Positions 1 through 8,727 of a stretch of 64,000 nt of DNA are shown in pieces. The position numbers and the translations under genes were made by a program. The DNA is taken from assembly GCA_019339365.1 (NCBI GenBank), contig CP079859.1:1364001-1428000 (forward strand), given 5' to 3'. The stretch is from Vibrio neptunius (GTDB lineage Bacteria; Pseudomonadota; Gammaproteobacteria; Enterobacterales; Vibrionaceae). The notes below the pieces were generated by a model. It made no database searches, was not told the DNA's origin, and worked only from the letters and a program-made list of their open reading frames with translations. Each line of letters starts with the position of its first letter. The stretch's first letter is position 1.

Positions 1-53
1 AAGCGCAAAAAATCGACCTTAACTAATGTGACCTAATTGTGAGGGAACACAAC

Positions 54-3000
54 ATGGCAGTGACGATTAATGCAAATGGGTTAAGTATTGTTCACAAAGG
101 ATCGGGCGGTGAAGCCAACGCGACACTCCCCGATGTGTGCTTAACGACAGTGGGCTCTGCTGTCGTTCCCGTTCCTTATGGCAATAATGCTAAATCAGAA
201 GACTTAGTCGATGGCACCACCACGGTCAGCGCGGATGGTGGAAACAGCATAGCGATACAAGGCAGTAAGTTTGCCAAAAGTACCGGCGATGCGGGCGGTG
301 ATAAAAAAGGCATCGCCTCCGGTACTATCGAGGCGCAAGCGGAGTTCATCACCGCTTCACCGACGGTCTTGATTGAAGGCAAAGGGGTGGCTCGCCTCAG
401 CGATCAGATGACCATGAACAACGCCAACACCATGTGCCTGGCCGGTGTACAAAACCCAAGTGTGACCGTCGACCCCGATCTCGATATCCCGAACAGTATC
501 GTAATCAAAGCTCGCTACCCTAATGGACAGCTATTGAAGAATGCGCCGTATACGCTCACCAATCAGAGTGGTCAGCCAATGGCAGACGGCGTATTGAGTG
601 GCAAAGGCGAGTCATACATCAGAGACTTGAAGTCCGACAACGTGAAAATCACCGTCGAAGAAAGCCAAGATCCTTTTGTCATTAAGCCAATTCGACGCCC
701 TAACCCACACCATAACCCAGACATTTCACAAGAGGATTTCTTTACACAAGCGATTGGCCGTCATCAGGGGTTCTGGCAAGCCGCGCGAGTCGAAACCAAC
801 ATGATGCCATGGGGCTGCCTAGGTCATGAGCTGAGCAGTGACCGCTACTTTCACGACATGCTTAAGGTTGAGGCGCGGCTGCACTTTAGCCATCTCCACC
901 CAGAAAGCCCCTTTGCCTTAGACCATTTCTGTGAGGCGGTGATAGGCAACCTCAACCAGCCACTGCCCCATACCACAGAAACCTTATTGGCTTACTGCAT
1001 GCCACAGGTACTCGAAGAGGGCGAAATACTCTCGGTATTATTACGCCTTGCCCCGTATGAAACCACCGATAGAATGTTGGCGTACATGCGTGCCCGTGGT
1101 CAGGGCAACCCGCAGCGTTACCTGCAAGAGTATGACTGGTCGGCGGCAAAGAAAGCGGTCAGTGACAACCTCGAGTCGCTGCTGAGCAAACTTCAGTCTC
1201 GACTGGAATTTCTCCACGACCAAGCCACTAAGCTGCGATACGCCTACCTATCGGATGAAGTGTTTGACAAGCACATCTCCACCATGAAAGCCTACATCAA
1301 AGGCTTACCCGACTTGATGGCAGGCGTGTTCAGCAAAATGGAGCTCAGAGCCTCCAATCTGCTGAGTCATCTCGACAATGTCGAAGTTATCAAAGCCAGT
1401 AAGAGTGTCTTTGCCACCGAGGGGGAAACGGCGGAAGTCGTTGTCAATACCACACAATCGATCGATGTGGTCGAACCCTTTATGAACGAAGTCGCGGGCA
1501 AGATAGCCAATGTGCTACCCATTTACCCCGTGCGCTATGGCTATGCCAACTTCTTTGACACCATTATGCCCGCTCAAGCGCCGCCTACCTTGCCAGACAT
1601 GGCCAGCGCGTCTGGCCTTAATGACACCGGCGGCTATCTTCTGCGCCTGCTGCGTGAAGGCTGGATTTACATCAAAGAGGAAGGGGGCCAAGCCGATAAC
1701 CAGCAAATTCATATCTTCCGCTACGCGCAAACGGAAACCGCCACTGGCGTGCTGGAAAAGTTTGAGAAATACTACTTCACCAACCAAGAAAACGCCCAAG
1801 ATGGTTTAACGCTCGATACCTCCTCTGGCGCGACCTTTTACCCGTTTGCGTTTGTTACCCATGGCACGCAAAAAATCTCGATCGTTTACTCAGAGCACGA
1901 ATGGGCCGCTGAAATCATCGATAAGATGAACAGCGACCAAGAGTGGCGCACCCAAGCCATGCAGCAAGTCGACATGACCGCCAGCGATGACTTTAGCGAC
2001 ACCGCCAGCCAAGAGACGTTAAGCGCTTTGGTCGAAGACTACCGCAGCCCAGATACCAAATGGTTGGCAGATAAGAACAAAGACAAACCCAGTCAATACG
2101 GTTTGGATGTGTTTACCACAGCCAACAATTATCACCTTGCTGCTGATGAGCTGGCTGAAACCATGCAAAAAAGCCACAGCGAGAAAAAAGACGGCACCTT
2201 AGTGGTGTTATTTGACCCGGTTGGGCGCCAGGCAGATATTGCATTATCACTATCAATGCTGTTTCTCGCAGAGAAAGCCTTTGAAGCAAGTCGAGTCTAT
2301 CCAAAGACTATTGGCGATATTATTTTACAATTACAAAAAAACGGCAGTGGAGCAGTCAAAGAATCTATTAATGAAAATGTTGACCTTACGGAACTAAATA
2401 ACTTTTACCAAGATAACTCTTTTGTTAAAGAGAAAGCGACATCGCAAAGGACAAAAATCTTAGACCTCTATTCCTCTTTTGCTTATAAGGATCTTGCTGA
2501 TAACTCCTTAGGTTCTTTAAACGCTTATTTCGACCTTTATTTTTATTCTCTATCACCAAAGGATAAAGTGAAAGAGCTTGAAAAGCTCAGTAAAGTGATG
2601 CAAACCACGTTGGATGGAATAGAAGGGACCGAAGAAGGCCAAAAAGTTGTCTTTTATATGGTGAGTGACGAGGCCGCAGAAGATTCTGCCTACGTAACGT
2701 ACCAACGGCATTTAGAAGCAATTCTACTTCAATGTCAGGATGGTGTTGATTGGAGTGATGTGACCCAAGCACTGATTAAAAACACAGCGAATATTTTAGA
2801 GTTTGTTTATTGTTGGATCTGTTCATCTGCAAAATATGTACAAAAAGGCACGATAACGTCAGCACTAATTTTAAGACCGCTCGCTTTCACCAAGCTATTA
2901 AACTTCATCCCTATCTTCTTTGAAAAAGGGTTCGGTATCAAAGAACTCGACGGAAATGTAAGAATCACTCTGGATAAACTGGCAGAAGTGTTAGCCAAAA

Positions 3001-3845
3001 ACATTGATTCTGTTGGGAAAAACGACAGCCCTCTGAATAGAGTACTTACTGCTCATCATAATGGTAAGAAAATGATTAATTGGGCAAATAGTCAATGGAA
3101 GAACCGAATCCCTGAAATGGAATCAAGTGCCAAAAGTGCACAATGGCCGGAACTTGAAATTCCAAAGTTTGGTGGGCGCCACTCTAATTTTACTGCTGAG
3201 TCATCATTGGAGCTACTGGGTAAAGGAGGAGATGGCGTTATCGCTATGGTTTCATTACGCGCCAATATCGATGTACTTATTCAGCTACTGCAAAATAGTG
3301 CATTCGAGAACGCCGATCCTCTCAAACGTGGAACAGAAACGGATTCGATGCTCGACTATGCAAAATTAGTCGCAGCTTTGTCTGCGGGCATTACCGATTA
3401 TGTGAGTGTTTCCCGTGCAAATCTACTCCTGCAAAAGAGATTGATAAATTCAAATCGCGTTTATTATGCATTGAGGTCTGGTTTGCCCCAGTTATTTGCG
3501 GTAACGACCATTGGAGCAAGGAACGCGATAACGGCAAAGATGGATTCAATTATTGGAGGCTTAGAGAAAATTTCAACTGGAAAAGCGGTCTCTAAGCTAG
3601 TTGTGATTTCTAACTTGGCAGTCATGGCTTCATCTGGCTATGGAGCTTATGATGCCTATCAAACGGGCAATCGAGAATTATTTAATGGCCACATATACAC
3701 AATACTGAGTTCTGCCTTTTTCTTAGCGGGGCCTGTTATCGCGTTAAAAAATATGGCGACGATAAGGTATGGTAATGCCTATTTCTTCCTTTTTGGCATG
3801 GTATTTTTGCTTGCGGCAGATATGGCAAAAAAAAATTGGCCTTAA
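54..3845 (+). CDS. T6SS effector with PAAR-like and MIX domains (main frame)
   Basis: Probable antibacterial toxin delivered by the type VI secretion system. I chose ATG 54 because a GAGGGA Shine-Dalgarno lies 7 nt upstream; a GTG at 39 is also in frame. Residues 1 to about 145 resemble the PAAR-like DUF4150 domain that caps the VgrG spike. Around residue 500-620 a MIX-type signature is visible: a 'PVRYG' segment, then LLREGWIYI matching the hRxGhhYhh core near residue 535. The last 80 residues hold two or three hydrophobic segments, which suggests a membrane-active toxin as in the VasX family. The frame ends soon after a run of nine A (3827-3835). Dropping one A fuses it to the next reading frame, giving about 1,480 residues ending at 4497. 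Immunity-like membrane genes follow directly. MIX assignment is by motif only; the mode of killing is inference. Confidence 0.85.
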   Translation: MAVTINANGLSIVHKGSGGEANATLPDVCLTTVGSAVVPVPYGNNAKSEDLVDGTTTVSADGGNSIAIQGSKFAKSTGDAGGDKKGIASGTIEAQAEFITASPTVLIEGKGVARLSDQMTMNNANTMCLAGVQNPSVTVDPDLDIPNSIVIKARYPNGQLLKNAPYTLTNQSGQPMADGVLSGKGESYIRDLKSDNVKITVEESQDPFVIKPIRRPNPHHNPDISQEDFFTQAIGRHQGFWQAARVETNMMPWGCLGHELSSDRYFHDMLKVEARLHFSHLHPESPFALDHFCEAVIGNLNQPLPHTTETLLAYCMPQVLEEGEILSVLLRLAPYETTDRMLAYMRARGQGNPQRYLQEYDWSAAKKAVSDNLESLLSKLQSRLEFLHDQATKLRYAYLSDEVFDKHISTMKAYIKGLPDLMAGVFSKMELRASNLLSHLDNVEVIKASKSVFATEGETAEVVVNTTQSIDVVEPFMNEVAGKIANVLPIYPVRYGYANFFDTIMPAQAPPTLPDMASASGLNDTGGYLLRLLREGWIYIKEEGGQADNQQIHIFRYAQTETATGVLEKFEKYYFTNQENAQDGLTLDTSSGATFYPFAFVTHGTQKISIVYSEHEWAAEIIDKMNSDQEWRTQAMQQVDMTASDDFSDTASQETLSALVEDYRSPDTKWLADKNKDKPSQYGLDVFTTANNYHLAADELAETMQKSHSEKKDGTLVVLFDPVGRQADIALSLSMLFLAEKAFEASRVYPKTIGDIILQLQKNGSGAVKESINENVDLTELNNFYQDNSFVKEKATSQRTKILDLYSSFAYKDLADNSLGSLNAYFDLYFYSLSPKDKVKELEKLSKVMQTTLDGIEGTEEGQKVVFYMVSDEAAEDSAYVTYQRHLEAILLQCQDGVDWSDVTQALIKNTANILEFVYCWICSSAKYVQKGTITSALILRPLAFTKLLNFIPIFFEKGFGIKELDGNVRITLDKLAEVLAKNIDSVGKNDSPLNRVLTAHHNGKKMINWANSQWKNRIPEMESSAKSAQWPELEIPKFGGRHSNFTAESSLELLGKGGDGVIAMVSLRANIDVLIQLLQNSAFENADPLKRGTETDSMLDYAKLVAALSAGITDYVSVSRANLLLQKRLINSNRVYYALRSGLPQLFAVTTIGARNAITAKMDSIIGGLEKISTGKAVSKLVVISNLAVMASSGYGAYDAYQTGNRELFNGHIYTILSSAFFLAGPVIALKNMATIRYGNAYFFLFGMVFLLAADMAKKNWP
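3827..3835 (+). other. Nine-A run at the effector frame break
   Basis: Nine consecutive A residues where the effector frame breaks. Eight A would give one continuous frame from 54 to 4497. A run this long is a classic site for polymerase slippage, for length variation between cells, and for sequencing error. The sequence does not distinguish these. Confidence 0.8.
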
Positions 3846-4497
3846 GTCAGATTTTGATAACTTATTATATCGTGGGTTTTGGGGGAAAAGTGATAAATAT
3901 TCGTTCTGGTATTTTCAAGAAGGTGGAAAGATTACTCTTCCAATGCGCTTAAAATTTGTAGCTGAAAAGTATCATGATGAAAAATTTCAGCTTGCACTGC
4001 AAATTGAACAACAAGAGTTTTTAAATTATTTTTACCAGCCACGAATGCTTGTGGAGGTCTCCGAGATATCTAAAACCAAAAAGTGTTATCAATACGAGTT
4101 TAGACTACCGAGCTTTACGCTTGGTCAATCAAATATCATTGCAGCGGTTTACAGCAAAAGAGTGATCAATTTAGGGCACACTTATTCAGCAACTAATAGT
4201 ATGCAAATAAAGGCTTCTTTAAATACAGAAGCTACGCAAGCTTTTAGAAAGGCATTCTCTGAGGCGGAGACCGACTTAGAGAGGTTTCCACAGTATAGCC
4301 CGCCTGAACTCTGTCAAAATTTCAATATCTACTTTTCGGTCATAATGGAGAGTGAACCTGGAGAAACACTGGAAGTTCGCTGGTATTATGAGCAAAGCCC
4401 GGGTGTCACAGTACCCAAGCGTATGGTCACAAATGATGGCAATTTAGTCACAACCTACCACGGCATGATTGATGGTAAGCATAGCAATATTGAATAG
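3829..4497 (+). pseudogene. C-terminal part of the T6SS effector, in the +1 frame
   Basis: About 220 codons that read on from the effector when one A of the nine-A run is skipped. The junction then reads ...MAKKIGLKSDF.... No start codon with a convincing Shine-Dalgarno is present for independent translation; the nearest ATGs (3769, 3775) lie inside the upstream frame. The segment is soluble-looking and has no membrane helix. A tail of this sort after the hydrophobic region is expected in VasX/BTH_I2691-type effectors, where a cytosolic-looking C-terminus follows the membrane segments. It ends 9 nt before the first immunity-like gene. It could be a separate protein, but continuity with the effector is much more likely. 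Confidence 0.7.
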
Positions 4498-4506
4498 GAT
4501 TAATCG

Positions 4507-5457
4507 ATGAGCAGAGTCAATACCCAAGAAACCCTGGTCAGGTTTCGGTATGCACAAAAGTTGGTGGATGGGCGAGATGAATTTGTCAATCAGAAAGCTA
4601 TACCGCCTACTGATCAACCACCAGAGCCATTTATGCAGGTGACTGACGATATTATATCTATTCGCGATGCAAGGCATACTATTCGCTCCGTTTATCTTGT
4701 TCCTGTTGTGGTGGTAGTGTGGTTTCTCTTTATTTTTATACTCAGTGATTTGGGCTTAAATTCAGCTTCTATATCTCATGGGAAAGAGCTATTGAGTCGC
4801 TATCAAGAAAAAGAACAAAAAGGAGGCTATTTTAATGAATTTCAATCGTGGGAGTATTCATATTATCAAATGATTTTTGCTGATAATGGTGATTATTCAC
4901 TAATCAATTATATTCTAGCTGTACATAAACTGGGTCATGAAGGTGCACGTAGGGGCTTAGGAAAAGAGTTAAAAGCTACAGGTGTGTCGGCTTTGATCGT
5001 TCTTCTTGTGAGTGTGTTTTTCATAACAACATTAAGGCCTACTGATATTTTCTTTGATAGAAAACGCGGGATTGTATATACGTGGTTCTATGGCCGTGTG
5101 GCCGCTTGTCGATTTGAACATTTGGGGTTCTTGGAGAAAAGTACGGGTATTGTTCTGTACTTATACGCTGAAAATAGAAAGGGTAAAGATGGCTACGATA
5201 TGGTGCCGATCAGAATTCAACCGACGGGTAAAATAATTCTTAATACTGCCCGAGACAATAATGACTTCTTTCAACAAATCTTCAACTTTATGGAAAATGG
5301 CAAAAGTACCGTCATTACCGGTGAGAAGTTTTACCGCCCTCAACCTAAAACATATTTTATGATTGATAAAAGACCAGAGCCTTTCGAAGCACGATTGGAA
5401 AAGCTTTTGCAACAAGAACACGTTCTTCCTAAATTGTATCGGTATTTACAAGAGTAG
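4507..5457 (+). CDS. Immunity-like two-helix membrane protein, tandem copy 1
   Basis: 316 residues, unrecognised family. AGGA lies 7 nt before the ATG. One hydrophobic helix at about residues 59-80 (rich in Val/Leu/Phe) and a second at about 158-178 flank a polar loop of about 75 residues. After helix 2 comes a soluble domain with a conserved DRKRGIVYTW segment and a C-terminal KTYFMIDKRPEPFEARLEKL segment. It sits 9 nt behind the effector and is repeated twice more downstream. This arrangement, and a loop placed to face the periplasm, fit an immunity protein that protects against a membrane- or periplasm-acting T6SS toxin. Function is inferred from position and topology only. Confidence 0.75.
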   Translation: MSRVNTQETLVRFRYAQKLVDGRDEFVNQKAIPPTDQPPEPFMQVTDDIISIRDARHTIRSVYLVPVVVVVWFLFIFILSDLGLNSASISHGKELLSRYQEKEQKGGYFNEFQSWEYSYYQMIFADNGDYSLINYILAVHKLGHEGARRGLGKELKATGVSALIVLLVSVFFITTLRPTDIFFDRKRGIVYTWFYGRVAACRFEHLGFLEKSTGIVLYLYAENRKGKDGYDMVPIRIQPTGKIILNTARDNNDFFQQIFNFMENGKSTVITGEKFYRPQPKTYFMIDKRPEPFEARLEKLLQQEHVLPKLYRYLQE

Positions 5458-5508
5458 TGCGGCCAATACCGTCACGAAGGATAGACAGGCGTGAAAAGGG
5501 ATTAATCG

Positions 5509-6458
5509 ATGAGCAGAGTCAATACCCAAGAACCCCTGGTTAGGTTTCGGTATGCACAAAAGTTGATGGATGGGCGAGATGCATTTGTCAATCAGAAAGC
5601 TATACCGCCTACTGATCAACCACCAGAGCCATTTATGCAGGTGACTGACGATATTATATCTATTCGCGATGCAAGGCATACTATTCGCTCCGTTTATCTT
5701 GTTCCTGTTGTGGTGGTAGTGTGGTTTCTCTTTATTGTTATACTCAGTGATTTGGGCTCAAATTCAGCTTCTATATCTCATGGGAAAGAGCAATTGAGTC
5801 GCTATCAAGAAAAAGAACAAAAAGGCAGTTACTTTAGTGATTACCAACGGAGGGAGTATTCATATTATCAAACAATGTTTGCTAATAATGGAGAATATTC
5901 ATTGGTCAATTATATTCAAGCTGTATACAGATTTGGGTATGAAAGCGAAAAAATGGCTTAAAAAAGCGATTCATAGCTACATGTATTTCGGCCTTGATCG
6001 TTTTTCTTGTGAGTGTGTTTTTCATAACAACGTTAAGGCCTACTGATATTTTCTTTGATCGAAAACGCGGGATTGTATATACGTGGTTCTATGGCCGTGT
6101 GGCCGCTTGTCGATTTGAACATTTGGGGTTCTTGGAGAAAAGTACAGGTATTGTTCTCTACTTATACGCTGAAAATAGAAAGGGTAAAGATGGTTACGAT
6201 ATGGTTCCGATCAGAATTCAACCGACGGGTAAAATAATTCTTAATACTGCTCGAGACAATAATGACTTCTTTCAACAAATCTTCAACTTTATGGAAAATG
6301 GCAAAAGTGCCGTCATTACTGGTGAGAAGTTTTACCGCCCTCAACCCAAAACATATTTTATGATTGATAAAAGACCAGAGCCTTTTGAAGCACGATTGGA
6401 AAAGCTTTTGCAACAAGAACACGTTCTTCCTAAATTGTATCGGTATTTACAAGAGTAG
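5509..6458 (+). pseudogene. Immunity-like membrane protein, tandem copy 2, frameshifted
   Basis: Second copy of the 316-residue membrane protein. The frame from ATG 5509 stops at 5961 after ...GYESEKMA. The homologous C-terminal half continues in another frame through 5994-6458. Aligning with copy 1 between the 'GHE/GYE' codons and the TM2 codons shows 20 nt here against 21 nt in copy 1. One base is therefore missing, probably in the six-A run at 5948-5953. With it restored the second half reads ...GLKKRFIATCISALIV, matching copies 1 and 3. The N-terminal fragment would insert one helix; the C-terminal half has no obvious start. Either a dead copy or a sequencing error. Confidence 0.8.
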
Positions 6459-6521
6459 TGCGGCCCACAGGCCATGCAATACCGTCACGAAGGATAGACA
6501 GGCGTGAAAAGGGATTAATCG

Positions 6522-7472
6522 ATGAGCAGAGCCAATACCGAAGAAACCCTGGTTAGGTTTCGGTATGCACAAAAGTTGGTGGATGGGCGAGATGAATTTG
6601 TCAATCAGAAAGTTATAACGCCTACAGATCAACCACCAGAGCCATTTATGCAGGTGACTGACGATATTATATCCATTCGCGATGCAAGGCATACTATTCG
6701 CTCCGTTTACCTTGTTCCTGTTGTGGTGGTAGTGTGGTTTCTCTTTATTGTTATACTCAGTGATTTCGGCTTAAATTCAGCCTCCATATCTCATGGGAAA
6801 GAGAAATTGAGTCGCTACCAACAAAAAGAACAAAAAGGAGCTTATTTTGATGACTATGACCGAAGGGATTATTCATTTTATCAAACAGTGTTTGCTAATA
6901 ATGGCGATTATTCATTAGTCAATTATATTCGAGCTGTCTACAAATATGGTCATGAAGGATTACGTGAGGGCTTAGAAATAGAATTAAAAGCTACAGGTGT
7001 GTCGGCTTTGATCGTTTTTCTTGTGAGTGTGTTTTTCATAACAACGTTGAGGCCTACTGATATTTTCTTTGATCGAAAACGCGGGATTGTATATACGTGG
7101 TTCTATGGCCGTGTGGCCGCTTGTCGATTTGAACATTTGGGGTTCTTAGAGAAAAGTACGGGTATTGTTCTCTACTTATACGCTGAAAATAGAAAGGGTA
7201 AAGATGGCTACGATATGGTTCCGATCAGAATTCAACCGACGGGTAAAATAATTCTTAATACTGCTCGAGACAATAATGACTTCTTCCAACAAATCTTCAA
7301 CTTTATGGAAAATGGCAAAAGTGCCGTCATTACTGGTGAGAAGTTTTACCGCCCTCAACCTAAAACATATTTTATGATTGATAAAAGACCAGAGCCTTTC
7401 GAAGCACGATTGGAAAAGCTTTTGCAACAAGAACACGTTCTTCCTAAATTGTATCGGTATTTACAAGAGTAG
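6522..7472 (+). CDS. Immunity-like two-helix membrane protein, tandem copy 3
   Basis: 316 residues, intact. Residues 1-95 and 155-316 are nearly identical to copy 1, including both hydrophobic helices and the DRKRGIVYTW segment. The loop between the helices (about residues 95-155) differs at many positions, for example YFDDYDRRDYSFYQ here against YFNEFQSWEYSYYQ in copy 1. Variation restricted to the loop suggests that it carries specificity, as expected for an immunity protein that recognises a toxin. The upstream spacer, with its GGATTAATCG leader, is shared with copy 2. Confidence 0.75.
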   Translation: MSRANTEETLVRFRYAQKLVDGRDEFVNQKVITPTDQPPEPFMQVTDDIISIRDARHTIRSVYLVPVVVVVWFLFIVILSDFGLNSASISHGKEKLSRYQQKEQKGAYFDDYDRRDYSFYQTVFANNGDYSLVNYIRAVYKYGHEGLREGLEIELKATGVSALIVFLVSVFFITTLRPTDIFFDRKRGIVYTWFYGRVAACRFEHLGFLEKSTGIVLYLYAENRKGKDGYDMVPIRIQPTGKIILNTARDNNDFFQQIFNFMENGKSAVITGEKFYRPQPKTYFMIDKRPEPFEARLEKLLQQEHVLPKLYRYLQE

Positions 7473-7812
7473 TGCGGCCCACAGGCCATTACCATCTGCC
7501 CATCGAGGCGGCATTAGCACGTTCATATCCTAGCAATGGTACAAATAATGTACAGCGATTGGATTATAGCTACTCTGTGATATTAAATATAATTGTTAGT
7601 AAGAGATCACAAAAACAAAAATATAAATTATAACAAAGAGCTTCACTTTCTCTATTTGAAGTTTCATTTTGACTAAAGGTTTAGACAAACTAACAGAAAA
7701 TATAAAGCTACTGGAATTATTTTACTCACTATGAGCATGTCATATGGTCGGTATATGAATAACAACACTTCTGCTAGTATTCCAGAATTAAAATTAGCCA
7801 GAAAGTATAAGC
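7473..7812. other. AT-rich intergenic stretch after the immunity array
   Basis: 340 bases without a supported gene. The first 20 bases are the repeat tail; the rest is AT-rich. It separates the tandem array from the lipoprotein gene and probably holds the promoter of that gene, but I cannot point to a clear -35/-10 pair. No terminator hairpin with a T tract is visible. Confidence 0.5.
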
Positions 7813-8682
7813 ATGAAAATCATTGCCCTTTTATTTTTGTTACTGATCACAGGATGTAGCGATCAAGTCAATATTAAGTTTGAAAGAAGTGTCGACCAAA
7901 TCGAAGAAGCCGAGTATCAAATAAAAACAGCCATCAAAGATATTGCTATCGTTAATAGGTTTGAGTGGGAGAAAGTACCAGGTAAGTTAGGAGATAACCG
8001 ATACGTAAACATCAGCATCAATGCTAAGAAAGGTATCGAAGATTACTCGGTCGACAAAGTGATTAAACGTCTCAGTGACGCATTCTCTGCGAAAGATCCC
8101 GAGGTGACAGTCTCTGTTGAAATTACAGAGACAGAGCAGCCCACGTTAGACTTGTTTGGCGTCCAAAGTGGTGATGTGACCACGTCTAAAGTCAGTTGGA
8201 AATCTGCCAATGCTGGAATTTATTATACAGAAGGCGGAACTTCCTTATTCGATGGTGGTGCTTCTGATTTTTATTGTGGCATTAAAGTTCGCCTAGAAAC
8301 CGCTATTCCGGCGCTGACTTACAAGCCAGAGGTTGCGGCTGAGCATAAGAGTGCCTCTGCCATTGCCCTAGCAGAGCTGATGGGGATTGAGTTGCTAGGA
8401 CACAAGACAAGTATCGACGGTCTGCCCCTAGATGACAGTGTTTATAAAGTCCAATTGCAAACGGGGCGTCACTCCGATGATTACAAATATGCATTGCTCA
8501 TTTTTGAATACTTAGGGAAAAAGAAGGTCAACTCAAATTATGAATGGCTTGTTTCCCCACCTCAAGGCCATAGTGAGGCAAGTTGTCTGGAATCTATCCG
8601 GACAAAAGCGGGATCAAACTTATACGGAGTGGCTGGAAGTATCTCGGCAGAGAATAATGTTACCCGTGTTCTCAAGGCGTAG
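7813..8682 (+). CDS. Lipoprotein of unknown function in the T6SS island
   Basis: 289 residues. The N-terminus is a typical lipoprotein signal: MK, a hydrophobic stretch, then the lipobox LITGC with Cys15 as the lipidation site. The rest is polar and predicted periplasmic. Only two further Cys are visible towards the middle and end. I do not recognise a family. It lies between two members of the immunity-like membrane family, so a periplasmic accessory or immunity role is possible; this is inference from position. Confidence 0.75.
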   Translation: MKIIALLFLLLITGCSDQVNIKFERSVDQIEEAEYQIKTAIKDIAIVNRFEWEKVPGKLGDNRYVNISINAKKGIEDYSVDKVIKRLSDAFSAKDPEVTVSVEITETEQPTLDLFGVQSGDVTTSKVSWKSANAGIYYTEGGTSLFDGGASDFYCGIKVRLETAIPALTYKPEVAAEHKSASAIALAELMGIELLGHKTSIDGLPLDDSVYKVQLQTGRHSDDYKYALLIFEYLGKKKVNSNYEWLVSPPQGHSEASCLESIRTKAGSNLYGVAGSISAENNVTRVLKA

Positions 8683-8727
8683 ATGCAATAAAAATCCCTA
8701 AATGAACAGAGTGAGGTAGGGCAATCG

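Larger units (their letters stand above)
4497..7492 (+). repeat. Threefold tandem repeat of about 1 kb (immunity array)
   Basis: Start-to-start distances are 1,002 and 1,013 bp (4507, 5509, 6522). Each unit holds one membrane-protein gene. Copies 2 and 3 are preceded by the same spacer of about 45 nt, containing CCGTCACGAAGGATAGACAG; copy 1 has only the last ten bases (GGATTAATCG). Copies 2 and 3 are followed by TAGTGCGGCCCACAGGCCAT; copy 1 lacks 12 nt of this. The shared spacer may be a remnant of a gene once linked to an ancestral copy, but that is conjecture. Confidence 0.9.

Noticed and set aside
5054..5236. Repeated short plus-strand frames inside each immunity copy (also at 6055-6237)
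   Set aside because: Present in more than one copy only because the DNA is repeated; out of frame with the real gene.
4507..7472. Repeat array considered as CRISPR or integron cassettes
   Set aside because: The units are 1-kb protein genes; no short direct repeats with spacers, no attC-like sites and no integrase or cas genes.
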